Counted from the stretch's first letter, positions 24,514-36,930 are shown. The stretch is DNA of 64,000 nucleotides from Adenophora triphylla var. japonica (GCA_022495995.1 JAFEMH010000161.1:124001-188000); one strand, 5' to 3'. Notes: a model not told the origin generated them from the sequence alone. Numbers and translations: made by a program.

Positions 24514-25845
24514 TCAAGCTGTTGCTTTTATTCTACTTCTATCAATCAAGAGGAGCCAAACTTCAAAAGCAACTACAACCACAAGACCCATTGCTCCAAT
24601 GGTAAAAAAGATAAACCTGACGGACAGAGGAAAAAAATATAAGTTTAAATGTTAAAATTCCCATCGTATTAACCCAACAAACAGAAGTTTCTGTCCTCAT
24701 GTTGTTTAGCTTTGAGGTTACGATACCACATTAACCAACAGAAGGTTCATAAAATGGATGTCATGGTAACCAAATAAAAGTATAAAACTAAGATAGGCAA
24801 CTTCTAACTCAATCCTTTAACCCATAGGTATACCCGTAGAGTTGTACTCCATACATATCATTTTACTTCTCAAAAACCTTTTTTCATAAAGCAACTCACA
24901 ACTCATAAATCGCTCATCCTATAATTCCAACTATAGGCCCTCAAACAGGATAATGTACGCTGCAGAAAATAAATTACCAATCATTTAAGTAAGGAGCTAT
25001 CGACGATTTATGAATAATCCAGGCAGATACTAATATCATTTCCAATATTCACACAATAAGAAACCCTAGCTTACACCCTTGATTGGTACCTATTTTCAAC
25101 CTCGTTGGAAATCAGAACATCGAAAGCATCAAACATGCATGAAAAAATAATCAAATGGGAAATTCGGAAGTAGAAACCAATCAGAAAGCTGACCAGGGTT
25201 TGTAAGCGAAAAACAAGATGATAGCTAGCGGAAGCGTGGTAGAGCTCAGCCCCTGAGGCGGAAAGCCTAGTTTTGCAGACTCAGCCTTGAGCACATTTTG
25301 TGTATAAACGAGATGATATAGCCTGGTTTTTAATAATTAATTAGTTTTGCACCGTATGAAACCAAAATTTCTGAGTTTGGGATTTCGGAATTACATGTAC
25401 ACAAAGAAGTAACCTAATAAAATAACTGCAGCTGGGCAACAGCTTTTGCAAACTGAACTAATCAAGGTACATGTCAAATTTATACTTATAGTAGTTGCCA
25501 TAGTCTACATGATCACACAACTCGGAATCCACTAAAGTTCAAGATAATGAAATACACAAATATTGGGGTATAATTTTCTGATACCAGCAATTTTGAATCA
25601 GCCATAGCTCTAGTTTAATTGTTATCAACCCTAAATAGCACACATTCACCAAGACCATTTTACTAGTGGTATTCTCACTTCTTCAGAAAAATTACAGTTG
25701 TGGTTCATTTCAATTGAAGAGATATAGTTACATATTTTGACTTCAAAATTGGTAACCTAAAAAAAGAGAAATCAAAACAGAAAAGAATGAACAATTGCAT
25801 AAATCGACTTACTGATCTCCGTGTCTCGTACAGGCAGTCCGCCAT
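24514..25845 (-). CDS. Small two-membrane-span protein (75 aa), three exons
   Basis: Exons 25845-25813, 25285-25194 and 24616-24514 join in consistent phases (0, then 2) to 75 codons plus TGA. The start is MADCLYETRRS; exon 2 adds AESAKLGFPPQG and a first hydrophobic span (LPLAIILFFAYKP); exon 3 adds a second span (FTIGAMGLVVVVAFEVWLLL) and a short basic tail. Donor 1 is a strong GTAAGT, while donor 2 (GTCAGC) and acceptor 2 are weak. Its putative 5' UTR begins within about 80 bp of the U6 terminator on the same strand. I do not recognise the family. Intact frame, two membrane spans and matching phases support a gene; expression is unknown. Confidence 0.55.
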
Positions 25846-25927
25846 TGATGAGTTCCCGAATCTCCAGTACTAGGGTTTGGTGATTGAGAGGAGGTCCGGA
25901 GGACGAAGGGCGAGGGCAAAAAGGTTC

Positions 25928-25935
25928 AAAAAAAA
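25928..25935 (-). terminator. Pol III terminator of U6
   Basis: A run of eight T on the minus strand directly follows the conserved GGTCCAAA end of U6. T runs stop RNA polymerase III. Confidence 0.85.
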
Positions 25936-25981
25936 TTTGGACCATTTCTCGATTTGTGCGTGTCATCCTTGCGCAGGGGCC

Positions 25982-26013
<32 letters not shown>

Positions 26014-26033
26014 TCGGATGTCCCCTAAGGGAC
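25932..26033 (-). ncRNA. U6: U6 spliceosomal snRNA
   Basis: About 102 nt on the minus strand. It contains GTCCC at the 5' stem, GACATCCGATAAAATTGG, the ACAGAGA box that pairs with the 5' splice site, AGATTAGCATGGCCCCTG, GCAAGGATGACACGCACA and the AAATCGAGAAATGGTCC end. As far as I can judge it matches plant U6 throughout, except that the 5' hairpin loop reads TTAG where plants usually have TTCG. Part of the catalytic core of the spliceosome. With a complete promoter and terminator, it looks functional. Confidence 0.95.
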
Positions 26034-26054
26034 GAGAGATCATCGCTCGGCCGC

Positions 26055-26066
26055 GTTATATATAAC
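26055..26066 (-). promoter_or_regulatory. TATA box of the U6 gene
   Basis: GTTATATATAAC, about 25-30 bp upstream of the U6 start, as in plant U-snRNA genes. Confidence 0.9.
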
Positions 26067-26088
26067 TTCCCTTTTTCTCATTCGTAGC

Positions 26089-26099
26089 CGATGTGGGAT
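26089..26099 (-). promoter_or_regulatory. Upstream sequence element (USE) of the U6 gene
   Basis: ATCCCACATCG on the minus strand is a perfect match to the plant USE RTCCCACATCG. About 23 bp separate it from the TATA box, the short spacing that specifies RNA polymerase III rather than Pol II. Confidence 0.92.
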
Positions 26100-26103
26100 A
26101 ATA

Positions 26104-27239
26104 GTTTATAGCGTAGTTCTCTTTACTCTGTATCGACTTAAAAGCCAGCGATTTTCACATTCTTTCCCTTATCTTTTAAGTACTCCTAACACATCCCTGT
26201 GCGATTGTCAATGATTGATGTGGATTTAACGTCCCTGATAAAAGGTTTGTATTAACATAAGAAGGAGGAATATTTATGCAACAATATAAATGTGCAAGGG
26301 AGAAAAATTGACTACCCACTTCAATCATATACGGATATCCAATTTTTATTTTTTTTGGCATTATTGTGAATATATTATATACAGTGGATTTCTTTGATTT
26401 AACATTTTTTATCCTTTAGCTAATTCTTTAATTCACTAAATATTGTATTATTATAATGTGCGATTAATTCGGATGACAAATGTGAAAATAAGGATATGGT
26501 TAAATACAGGGAACCAAAAATACAGGAAACTATGTAAATTATCAAAATACCCATTTATATACTTAATGTGCGATTAATTCGTTCCCTGTATTTAGTATTT
26601 ACCTGAAAATATATTAGATCTTATGCATACCTTTCATCTAATACATAATATTTGTTTGATAATATTTTTGATCCTTTCTAAAACAAAAGTTGAATTATTT
26701 TAAAACATGATAGTCATGTTTGTAGAAATAACTCAACATTATAGCCTTCGTCGGAAAATTTGTTACTAGTGGCATTAACCTATGTTTAAGATCTACACAT
26801 AACCACACTTAAGGTTTTTAGCCTAATAAATCTCATTTATACAAGCTTTGAGTCTTGAGTCATGTTTAATCATCAATTTTAATATAACTATAGATAAGTT
26901 GAAAGTCGAGTTTAACTTGTTTCATCAATCGCTAGTATGAATTGCTAAATTTCAATACAAATAAGAGGAAGATTTCATTGGCTAAGCAAAACATCTCAAT
27001 GTCACACATGTTAAGATAATGTCAATGATCGAACGGATTGTACGTTTATTAAGTAAGTTTCTCGAAAATATTTAAAGATCTTGAAACACTACATCCACAA
27101 CTATTTTGAATAAGCATTATAGCAAGTATTTGTATTTGTAGCCTTCGATTGCTTTATTTCTTACTAAGCAATGACTAGACAATGACAAGGTGACCAAATA
27201 TTCGTCCGTCCGCTCTTGTGCTTAAAAGTTTTTAGGGAG
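26104..27239. other. Intergenic, nothing recognised
   Basis: AT-rich; the short word TGTGCGATTAATTCG occurs twice (about 26458 and 26568). No gene seen. Confidence 0.5.
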
Positions 27240-27397
27240 ACTAATCCAAAACAAAAAAAAAAAGTGTCAAAGAGTTAGAGGACCCCATTTAGAAAAACCA
27301 TAAACAAAACGGTTTATTTGAAAACAAACTGAAATTGAGAGGCCAAAGTGTAATTTCGTAAATTCTTGTTCGGAAAGCAGTAGCACCCTCTACTTTC

Positions 27398-28298
27398 GAG
27401 AATTGTTATATAAACCCTTAAAATTGTTGAGTAAACCCGTAATATTAAAACCATCCCAAAAATTAAAACAAACCCCCCACTTTTCCCTTTATACCCCACT
27501 TCATTCACACACCCACACCCACACCCACACCCATTAACTCTTTCATTTACTCTCTCTCACCCACACCACCCACCACCATTTTTAGAGAGAGAAAGAGAGA
27601 AAATCGATTTGAGAGAAAGAAAAGAAGAAGAAATCAACGATTTTTAGAGAGAGAGAGTGAGAAATTTCGATTTTTGGTTCGATTGCATTTAAATTTCTGG
27701 ATTTGGGTGGTTCGACCGCTACCAACCGAACTTTTTAAAAATTTCGGCAAACCAGAGCCGAACTTTTTAAAAATTTCGGCCGGGTGTGGCCGAACTTTTT
27801 CAATATTTTCGGCCGGGGGTGGCCGAACTTTTTCAGAATAGACTAGTTTTTAAAAATTTCGGCCGGGTGTGTGACCGAACTTTTTCAATATTTTCGGTCG
27901 GGGTGGCCGAACCTGAACTGAATTTCGGTCACTACTGGCCGAATTTTTACAAAACGAAAGAAAAATAAAAGTTTAACAAATTTATATACAGGAATTACAT
28001 TGTTTGAAGAATGCATGCTTTTATGTTTCTTCGGGTTTCGGTTTGAGTGTTAATGAAAAAATGGTAGTGGGTGGAGGATTGTGTCGAAGCTGCGCGGTGA
28101 CGGTTGGGATGGTGGTGGCCGGATTCTAGAGAGACGGTGGGTTGGGATGAAGGGTGGTAGAGTGGTTAGCTTGAGGGGGAAGGTGGGGTAATGGGTGTAT
28201 GAATTAGGGGTAGAAAAGTAGTTTCATTTGGTGGCATAGTTGTAATTTGTGTGTTACGGGTTTACTCAACAATTTTACGGGTTTATATAACAATTCTC
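27398..28298. mobile_element. MULE-type non-autonomous element
   Basis: Terminal inverted repeats of about 45 bp (GAGAATTGTTATATAAACCC at each end) differ at one position. They are flanked by TCTACTTTC and TCTACTTTT, a 9-bp target duplication with one change, as for Mutator elements. Copy B at about 40980-41030 shows the site without the insertion. The interior has GA-rich DNA and about five near-repeats of GGCCGAACTTTTTCAATATT (27720-27960). No transposase. Confidence 0.85.
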
Positions 28299-28324
28299 TC
28301 TACTTTTGTAGCATCACATAATAT

Positions 28325-28420
28325 CTCTGTTGAAGCGATGCGTTCCATCGCCGGCGTTCAGATCACGATTGGAACATTTCTCGGTTTCCGGCGTCCTTAG
28401 GCACTCAAGGTGAGAAGCGG
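28325..28420 (+). pseudogene. Copy-A counterpart of an unidentified first exon
   Basis: The segment from GCGTTCCATCGCC onward matches 41012-41143, where an ATG frame reads MSKALRSIASVQIMIG and continues to SGVTASLGHSRREP. Here the frame is shifted after about 15 codons. The family is not recognised; the pair could also be non-coding. Confidence 0.3.
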
Positions 28421-29240
28421 CTAGCAACAATTCATACCTATAGGTACTTATATCTAACTTCTTAACCATTAGAGTGTGGTTAATTTTACCTTTTCGTGAT
28501 ACCAATTTGCAATTGATTGTAACTCAATGATTCAATTCAAAATATACTCACAAAATTTATATCAGCATTCTTAACCAGCATTGATTATGTAGCGTCCACC
28601 TTGGAATTAGATTGATTTGGTCACTTTTATTGCTTGTTAGGGTTTATTTGTAGCCAATGAAGCTGATTTACTGAAGATGCAATGTTTGCTAGTGCTTTTT
28701 TGATGATTTTGTCCGCGAATTTATATTGGCTGTAATATAACACTTGAAAATATGGGTAAGAAGCAGTGACGAAGCCAGGAATTTCTGTAAAGGGGGTCGA
28801 AATTGCTTTTGGGATAATTAATGTTATACAAGTTTAGGATACAAGGGATAAGCTGGGGAACTATGACTTATGCATGAGTTCCATTACTCTCGGTTGTATA
28901 CCTCAGGAGTCAGTTACCAATGAATTGTTATTTACGGAAATCTCGTTGATATCCGAATCATGCATGCTGTAGATAGCAGGACCATATTCACGACATTGGA
29001 TAAGCTCATTATCCTCAATAATATTTTCTGCTAAAGTTCTCTTACAACATGGAAATCTTGTTGGTTGCTTGCTATTCCTTTTCAAAGTCACAAACAGTAG
29101 TGTAGGGCTTTTAGCACATAATTTTTGCATGAATATTCTCCCGCAAATTGTCTGCTATTCTTTCTCATTTATGTATATCGAGTTCAAGATCATATATTAC
29201 TCTCGTACTGGTATAAGGTGAGAATCGTAATTATATAATA

Positions 29241-29302
29241 CTACCTCTGTCCAAAATATGAATGACCAAAAATTTTGGTCATTCATTTTTGAACGGAGGG
29301 AG
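29241..29302. mobile_element. 62-bp Stowaway-like hairpin
   Basis: CTACCTCTGTCC to GAACGGAGGGAG with arms ATGAATGACCAAAA/TTTTGGTCATTCAT and TA flanks. Confidence 0.75.
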
Positions 29303-30928
29303 TAGTCATTTATGTCTATAAGTTTAAAAACATGCTAACAAAAGCTTGAAATTGTATAATCACGATATGGAACATAACATTTATTATGAAATGTTTTGTG
29401 ATTGTTATAGAACATGTTAGGAAAAACAGAATAGGCGGTATATTTATGAACTTAATGTCAACAACTGACATGTCTTGAGGGTGTTTTATTTTGCACCCGC
29501 TAAAGGTCTGTTATATTGTACCTTGATTGTGTAGGAATTTTTAAAATGGTTATATATTTATTATAATTGTTACATGTTTAGTTCGATTTGGAGAATTTCT
29601 AAGTGTTGTCTGGGTTTGAAAAGTTTTCTCAAGATATTCAGCTTTGGAGATATCCACCCTCCAATTGTCCTCAAATTTTGCTCCTGTCTGAGATTTGGAC
29701 ACCTTAACACTTGGAAAGTCCATTATCTATTTAAGTAATTGGGAAAAGCTTAGTGAATGAGATCCACTATCATCAGATGAACCATACAATTGGCTGAAGT
29801 GGGATGATTTTGACCACTCTTTGATGAACAGAAAAGTGCAAGAATATACGCCTCTCACTTATAAGCTAGTAAAAGTGGAAGACATTCTAGGTCCATCCAT
29901 GCTAAGCCACTATCACTGCAATTTCCCATTCGAAACACTTTTCTAGTCATGCGGTCTAATTGGCTTGACCATTGGGGTAAACAAGTAGAGTAGGATCAAC
30001 ATTAAAAAGGAGACTTGTAAAATCACATTTTTAATTTAAATCTATTAAAATATGGGTTGTTGTCTTACCAGTAGTTTTTCATCACTCATGTGTTCCGATT
30101 GCTCCAACAATGAAACGTGCCACACTGTTTAACCATCAATTATGTCATGAAATCATATTGCAACATCCTAATGTTGTTTTGAATCTTGTAATTTATCGGT
30201 GCATCTGTGACTTGAGAACATACTTTTAGTGCAGAGTTTTGTATGCTTAGAGTGTTGAACAGTGTTCTTGCATAGTTCCTTATTATTGTTATTGTTCAGA
30301 ATGTCAAAAGCAGATGAAACTGTAAAAATAGTATAGTTGCTTGCCAAGTCAATGTATATGATCTTATGAAAACAATTTTTTGCAGTTTTTATGCATGAAG
30401 TCCACCATGTTTGATATAGCATTTTCTGGGTGTTATATTATTCATCCAACATGGAAGATTGTTGCAATCCTTCTGCAGATCTATTTACTTTTCAACTAGA
30501 AAGATTTGTATAAAATTGGAGTAAAATTGGGTTTTTTACCAATAAGTCCCTGAGATAGTGTGGAATTTACCAATAAAAACACACCATTTCATATTCTACC
30601 TTAGGATCCCTGGGTTGAAATCAATAGCCCCGTAGAGACCTTACTATAATTGTAAATGGCAAGACCACCCTTGCCTTCCCACACGTATGCGTCTTCTCTT
30701 CCGCTCCTCCCCCAAACCGTTTCAAACCCTAGCCTGTCGGTGGAGGCGTTTGTAAGGCCGATGACGGCCCCTACTTCTTGATTGCTTCGTTGATTTCGCA
30801 AAACCCTAGTTTTTCACATTTGTAATTTTCGTTTTTGTCCCAGATTTTCGTTTTCACGAACCCGCATGTAACCTGTAACCTGTTCGATAAAATTCGTCAC
30901 AGACGAACCCCAATATATTTTGTAATAG

Positions 30929-32329
30929 ATGGCTTCGAGAACCGCAACCAAAGACATAATCACTCTACGTGGATCCACGGCTATAGTTAGCGAGTTCTTC
31001 GGTATGGATTTGATTTGATCTTTCAGTATCTTTGATTGGATTTTAGGGATTTGGAGAACCTTGGACTAATTTTTTTATGCAAACCCTTTTTTCCAGGATA
31101 TGCTGCAAACAGGTCAGGACCCTAACGAGTTTTAGTTTAATTTTAAATTTCGTATTCCCTCCGTCCCAAAATGAATGACTAGGAACAAATATGAATTATT
31201 ATTTTTGGTCATTCATTTTGGGACAGAGGGAATAGTTTGTTGGCTAGGCTTGAAATGTGATTTTTTTATTGCAAAATGTGTAGTATTCTGTACAATCGTG
31301 GAGTTTATCCCGAAGAGAGTTTCGGGAAGGTGAAGAAATATGGACTTCCTTTGTTGTTGTCTCAGGATGAGGGTGTCAAAACCTTCTTTGCAAATCTTAA
31401 CGCTCAGCTTTCTGGTAAATTTTGTAGTCTGTGTATGATTGTTTTAAATAACTTTATAACAAAACTTGTGTGTCCATGAGAAAGACAGAATTGGTGTTTG
31501 TTGAATGCTTGTAGTTGTTTGGCTGTTTGCTTACTTGGTGTCTATAATTTATCTTTTCATAGAGTGGCTTGAAGCTGGGAAGTTGCAAAGGGTGGTTTTG
31601 GTAATAATGAGCAAGTCCACCAATGAAGTCCTGGAGAGGTGGAATTTCAGTATAGAGACTGACCGTGAGGTTGTTGAGAAAGGGTAAATTTCGCGATAGA
31701 CTTTCTTTATCCTTTGCAGATATAAACATTGTCAAATAGTATATTGTTTGTTAACGTTAATGAACTCTTCTGTTTGATTTGATTTTCAGTGTGTCAAGGG
31801 AGAAGAGTGATAAAGAAATCATGAGAGAAATTCAAGCAATCATGAGACAGATAGCATCCAGCATTACTTATTTACCATGCCTTGACGAACCCTGTAATAA
31901 TCTCGTCAATATTTATCAATCAAAATTCGAATAATGTCGACGGGCATCTGTAGTTTTACACACACAAAAAAAAAGAAAAAGAAAAACTAATGCGCTGTTT
32001 TGTTTGGTTTGTTTAAACCGCAGGTGTGTTTGATGTGTTAGCATACACTGATACTGATGTAGCAGTCCCATTCACTTGGACTGAGAGTGATCCAAAACTT
32101 ATCGATAATCCCCAGATGGTGAAATTGCACTCATTTGATACTAAGGTAACATATGTATTGGCTAATTTAAGTTGAAATGTCTCTTAAGAGTTTTTAAGAT
32201 AAGGTTGACTTATGGTGTAAAAAAAAAAAAAGAAGATAAAGTTGACTTATTGGATCATTTTGGTTTTTGCAGATACACAAGGTTGATACTCTGGTTTCGT
32301 ACAAGAATGATGAATGGGATGAGCAGTAG
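30929..32329 (+). CDS. MAD2: MAD2 spindle-assembly-checkpoint protein, seven exons
   Basis: MAD2 binds CDC20 at unattached kinetochores and blocks the anaphase-promoting complex. Exons: 30929-31001, 31097-31112 (a 16-nt micro-exon), 31284-31414, 31563-31683, 31790-31893, 32024-32145, 32273-32329, all GT/AG. They join to 207 codons plus TAG, close to the roughly 209 aa usual in plants. The whole protein is one HORMA domain: early IITLRGSTAIVSEFFGYAAN, middle SKSTNEVLERWNFSIETD, then RQIASSITYLPCLDEPCVFD, and the C-terminal safety-belt end DTLVSYKNDEWDEQ. No frame damage. Intron 2 carries a small MITE. The gene lies inside duplication copy A and has no partner in copy B. Confidence 0.95.
31155..31232. 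mobile_element. Stowaway-like hairpin in MAD2 intron 2
   Basis: TTCCCTCCGTCCCAAAATGA pairs with TCATTTTGGGACAGAGGGAA; TA flanks. About 78 bp. Confidence 0.85.
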
Positions 32330-32619
32330 AACGAGTTGATTTCGCCCCCATGCTTGTTCGTTTATGTCATCGTGCTTGTAACTTTATGTCTCATTATAAT
32401 TTTGTGCAACCTTCTGATCTGGATACGGATGCATCTACCATTGCTCGATGCTTTTGTTGGAGTGAATTCATTCTCAAGATGGTCATGATTAAACAATCGT
32501 CTTATTGTGAATGAATGCTCTAAAAGCGGATTAGATATTATAGTCAGAAGTTGTTAAGAGATTATGCTTTCTCTGAAAACAATTACAGCTTGTGATTGTA
32601 CTATGTAATCTACTTTCTG

Positions 32620-32850
32620 GTGTTAAGCTTTCAAATACATTATTCATGTTTGTTAACTTATTCTGATGTTCTTTCCTGTTCCAAGCTTATTGTAAACTTC
32701 TGCAAGTAAATGGACATATGAAAAGGCTGTTTGAAATAGTTACACAGTTTGTAGCACAGTTGCTTTAATGCTGGATCATCGCTCTGTGCTCGAGGAACCT
32801 GTCGGTTCATATCATCAAATTCTGCAAATCGGAAAGCAAAAACACTATTT
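32620..32850 (-). pseudogene. D27: Relic of D27 penultimate exon
   Basis: On the minus strand, after a TTTGCAG acceptor, the sequence follows D27 exon 6 (42944-43036): FDDM, then GCACAGAGCGATGATCCAGC and the region around TGCTACAAACTGTGTAAC. It has lost about 15 bp that in D27 encode the SCEMIFG segment and has point changes. Downstream exon 7 is absent. It is an exon fragment left by the segmental duplication. Confidence 0.8.
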
Positions 32851-33109
32851 CAACATCCCTGCAGCTGCCTCGGTATGTTTCCCTACTCTGCATACTCTTC
32901 ATCTCAAATATATCAAATTTGCAATCGCTAACAATTCTTCAGTTACCTTCCCCAATTTAGCGCGGCTGGAATTAGAGGATCACTATTGCGATGACTTGTC
33001 TGTTGTGATCAATAGCTTTCTTGAAAGCAAGGAAAATTTGGAACATCTTGTCATTAAGGTTGGTTAGTAGAGTTGTAATATCATTTATAACACTTCCTTT
33101 GTTCCAAAA

Positions 33110-35817
33110 CTAGTACTCAAATGCCCGTGCCAACGGCACGGGACAGTACAAAAAAGGAAGAAATGGGGAAAATGATAGCTAGAAAAAAGCAACTTCACTC
33201 CATCTATAAGTTGTCCTATGCCACTTCAGTGTCTGATCATCACCACAGCCTCGACCACTCCCTACTACTTCAAATAACTCAATATACTACTTCATGAGGA
33301 CATGGAAACCACGCCTTTGAACTGAAACCGAGGTAGAATTATCCTATATTTTATAAGCTCCAAGTCAAATTCAATGGATTGTGCGCATAAGACACCAAAA
33401 ATGTAAAGCAAGCTCAGCTCAACTAATTGGCGAAAAGATGAAACAAACCAGCCTTTGAGTATCAAGCTTTATATCAGCATTTTGATATGGCCATAAAATC
33501 ATGAAAGTTTCCTAATTTAACAACCAAAATAGGAACACGCCACTATCATCCTAGTAATGTGAAACTTAATTTTCAAATAACTTATATTGATCACTCCAAC
33601 TATAAGTAATAATGATCAAAGTAACATACATAAAATGATAAACATAAGCATGTAAGCATGCACAAATTTTTACAAACATGTATTGAAAGCTAAAAAGTCA
33701 GTACAATTACCTTATAGCTCAACTTTATCCTACAAAACCCCAGTTTAATCCACTTGTTTTTACCTTTATCGCTTGCATTCTCTTGCTGCAACCTGAACTC
33801 GTGGAATATAGCTGTCTATTGTCTCATTTTGAGAATCATTGCCTCAGTCTCTACATATATTTGCTTAGGTAGATATACCTCTAAATGATTAAATCACTCC
33901 CCTAGTGTCATTTTATCTGTACCCACACCCTCGCAGATATCATCATCTTTCTTCAAACCATCGCGACCATCTCCTGAATTTAGTTCATTCAGCGGCCTAA
34001 GTTCTTCCCTTATGTCAACTCCAACTACTTATGTTCTCTCAAATGGTAGACTTTCATCAATAGCAGCCATCTTCTTCGATTCAGAACAACCTTCTCACCC
34101 AGAAAGGTTATCCTAACCACCAATTTAACATTCTCCAAATGGGAAGGCGAGTATAACAATGTGTGAATTCTTGTTGAGATTATTATAAAAAGAGTAACAA
34201 CTTTTTCTCGTATGAATATTCTAAAAGAGAGGCTCATTATCCATTTTCAGAATATAATATACCAAACACTTGACATAATAGTTCTACCACATAATTTTTC
34301 AGAACACTAAAACACTAAAGACGAAAAGAATGGGATTATGGATAGATACATCATCATGACCGAGAGAAGTTGTATAAAACATGTGATAGTGGAAACTCTT
34401 CAGGAAAAATTCGTCTCTATGCAACACAACATGTCTAACTTTGTTTACCATGGTTAATCAGAAAAAAATGTGATGAACCTCTCATGTTACAATATAGATC
34501 TATAAATTTTAACGACTTGGTGTGCTGAGATGGTGATCAAGTTTCCTATGGCTCCTTTGCTGTAGATTAAGCATTTGTCAATACTATGTGCACCATTAAA
34601 GATCTACTGGATAATTAAAGCTAGAGGGGGAGAGTTTCATGGGTTTTAAGTTTCCAAAGCAAGGGTTACAAAGTGAGAAGGGGTCTAGGATTTTAATGTG
34701 CTATTTTTTATTTTTTATTATTTTAAATGTGTTATTCATATCAGGTTTTGAGGTTAAAAATTTATTTAGTCGATGCGTGCACATATAAAGACACCACTAT
34801 ATTATAATCAAACACACAAACACAACTACCAAAAAGCGTTGAAACACTAACCTTAAGCATTTCATCAACAACAACTAAGATGAATGATGCTGATGGGAAA
34901 GAGTAACGATGATGGTTCAAATGGAAGGGAAAATAACGAATGAATCGTGAAACACATAATAGGAAGCAATTAAACAGCAAAAGTAGATTTCTTTGGAATT
35001 AGGATTGGAAAGTATGTCACTTATCTACAGAAAAACAAACAATACCTGAATTTAAATCCCTGAAAGTGCAAAAAAATAAGCAAGATGATAATTGATAAGC
35101 CATTTTAACCACACCAATAGAAAATGTTAGCAAGAAAAGACTACGTAAAGCGTTTCAACAAATTTTTCCTCAAATATTTATTAACTTAGACTATCATTGG
35201 GGCAAAAATCTAAAAACATCAGTTAGATATTAGAGTCAAAATTGAAGTTGACCGGAAAGATCGTCGACAATGGTATCGAGAATGTGCCTCTACCGTTAGG
35301 TTTCGGCTTGAATGCTAATGCGTTTACAGTATTGAAAGCAGCAAGAATGTAGATTTTGAATTGAGAGAGGTAAATACCTGGGTGAAGAACACATCCTGTG
35401 ATGGTAGCGATTGGTCCGGAGGCAATGAAAAATCTGCTTTATTCCATGACTGTTCTCTCAAATTGCCATAGATTTCGAATTTGAGAAACCTGAATTTGAG
35501 CGATGCTGACTTAAGTCATGAATCAAACAAAAGAAAGGAGCAATTCACCGTGCCTTGTATGAAAAAATATGGTTGGAAAAGGGAGATCATGTAACTGCAA
35601 CATGAGTGATTATTCAAGGTGGGGTTTTCTTTGCATTTTTTTGTGGCGAAATGCAGAATGTGTTACCGGTTTAGGGGGAGGAGGGGTAGTAACCGTTGTC
35701 GTGAGTGGGAAGTTGACTAATTTAAAATTCAATCTCAGCCCTTCTTTGTCTTTTGTGAAAGTAAATCTTGACCACTCTTTGTGTGATGGTTGAAATTCAC
35801 CCCTATTGTAATATAGA
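33110..35817 (-). mobile_element. Helitron unit 1
   Basis: Runs from the CTAG end at 33110 to a TCTATATTACAATAGGGG 5' end at 35817 (minus-strand reading). The interior is AT-rich and I recognise no gene in it. Confidence 0.7.
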
Positions 35818-36716
35818 CTAGTACTCAGCTGCGATGGCGCATATCTAAGGTAAGCAATGAAAAAATGATAAATAGAATAAAACAGAACTCCATGAGTTGT
35901 CTTATGCTTGACTATCAATGTACATCAATTATGCCTTACATCCTTGGTTACCTTTACGTAGAAATCTATTATGAATTTCTTTTACCTAAATACATTTATA
36001 TCTAAGTCCATTCAACTACTTTAACTCTGGACACTTTTATCTCATATGACTCCATAAGATACATTAACTCCTAAACAGTCCATTCACCTATTCTCACATC
36101 TATCAATACCTATCCCTTTCTCATGAAAATAACTGCACATTTACAAACCTGAATTGAGAAACACAACAATGTTCAACTTTCCACGAACAAATGAAAACTC
36201 ACTTCATTCCATGTATATAGTAAGGACTTTTTGGATCCCTCAAAATCAACCCCTATTTTTCTCCAAAATGAGCAGTAGTAGTTATATTGGTACACTACAC
36301 CAATAACTTAGTTTGTCTTATCTTTCATCATTAAATAGATGCTTACAGATGCTTAGCATGAAAACACTACTTACATCAATTTCCAACATATAATGAATCT
36401 ATCAGCCATCTCCTTCCATGTTTGATAGAGCATTCCCAAATCCATTTCAGCTCAATCATAAGTTTACATTATATTTGGAAATTTAATTATGTTAAAGTTT
36501 AAACCCCAAGAGCATATATAGAGATGCATTGTATGAAACTAAGGGCACAGTTGCCTCTCATCCTCACATGTTTGTATATATTATCCTCACATTATGTCAA
36601 AATCTCATTCTTACACAACTAATTTTGATCCATAATATCCTTTTGTCTAACATATTCCTTATCCCCTTCATAAACCCAAAGTCCCGAACCAAAACCAAAA
36701 CTGGATTAGTTAAATT

Positions 36717-36930
36717 GAAGAAGGGAAATTAAAAAAAAAAAAAAAAAAAGAAGAAGGGAAATTAAAAAAAAAATCAAAAAAAAAGAAGGGAAATCAAAAA
36801 AAAAAAAAAGAAGGGAAATCAAAATCCCAAACTTCTGTTGTCTCTCTCACGCAGTATCACACACACAAACCACGTACAGTTAAATTGAAGAAGGGAAATC
36901 AAAAAAAAAAGAAAAAAAGAAGGGAAATCA
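36717..36930. repeat. A-rich tandem repeat (GAAGGGAAATYAAAA)
   Basis: Seven or so irregular units of AAGAAGGGAAAT followed by A runs, interrupted by about 60 bp of other sequence. Confidence 0.8.

Larger units (their letters stand above)
27240..32850 (+). repeat. Segmental duplication, copy A (contains MAD2)
   Basis: 27240-27385 plus 28308-30500, and 32620-32850, align in the same order and orientation with 40850-42610 and 42840-43055. Anchor words include TCAAAGAGTTAGAGG/TCAAGGAGTTAGAGG, GCGTTCCATCGCC, CTGTCTGAGATTTGGACACC, AATTGGCTTGACCATTGGGG and AAGCTTATTGTAAA. Copy A has a MULE inserted (27398-28298), and a MAD2-bearing segment sits where copy B has D27 exon 7. Confidence 0.85.

Noticed and set aside
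32768..33067. Single 99-aa gene starting MLDHRSVLEEP
   Set aside because: The first 30 codons are antisense to the D27 exon 6 relic; only the part from about 32866 is F-box/LRR sequence, so the frame is a chance fusion.
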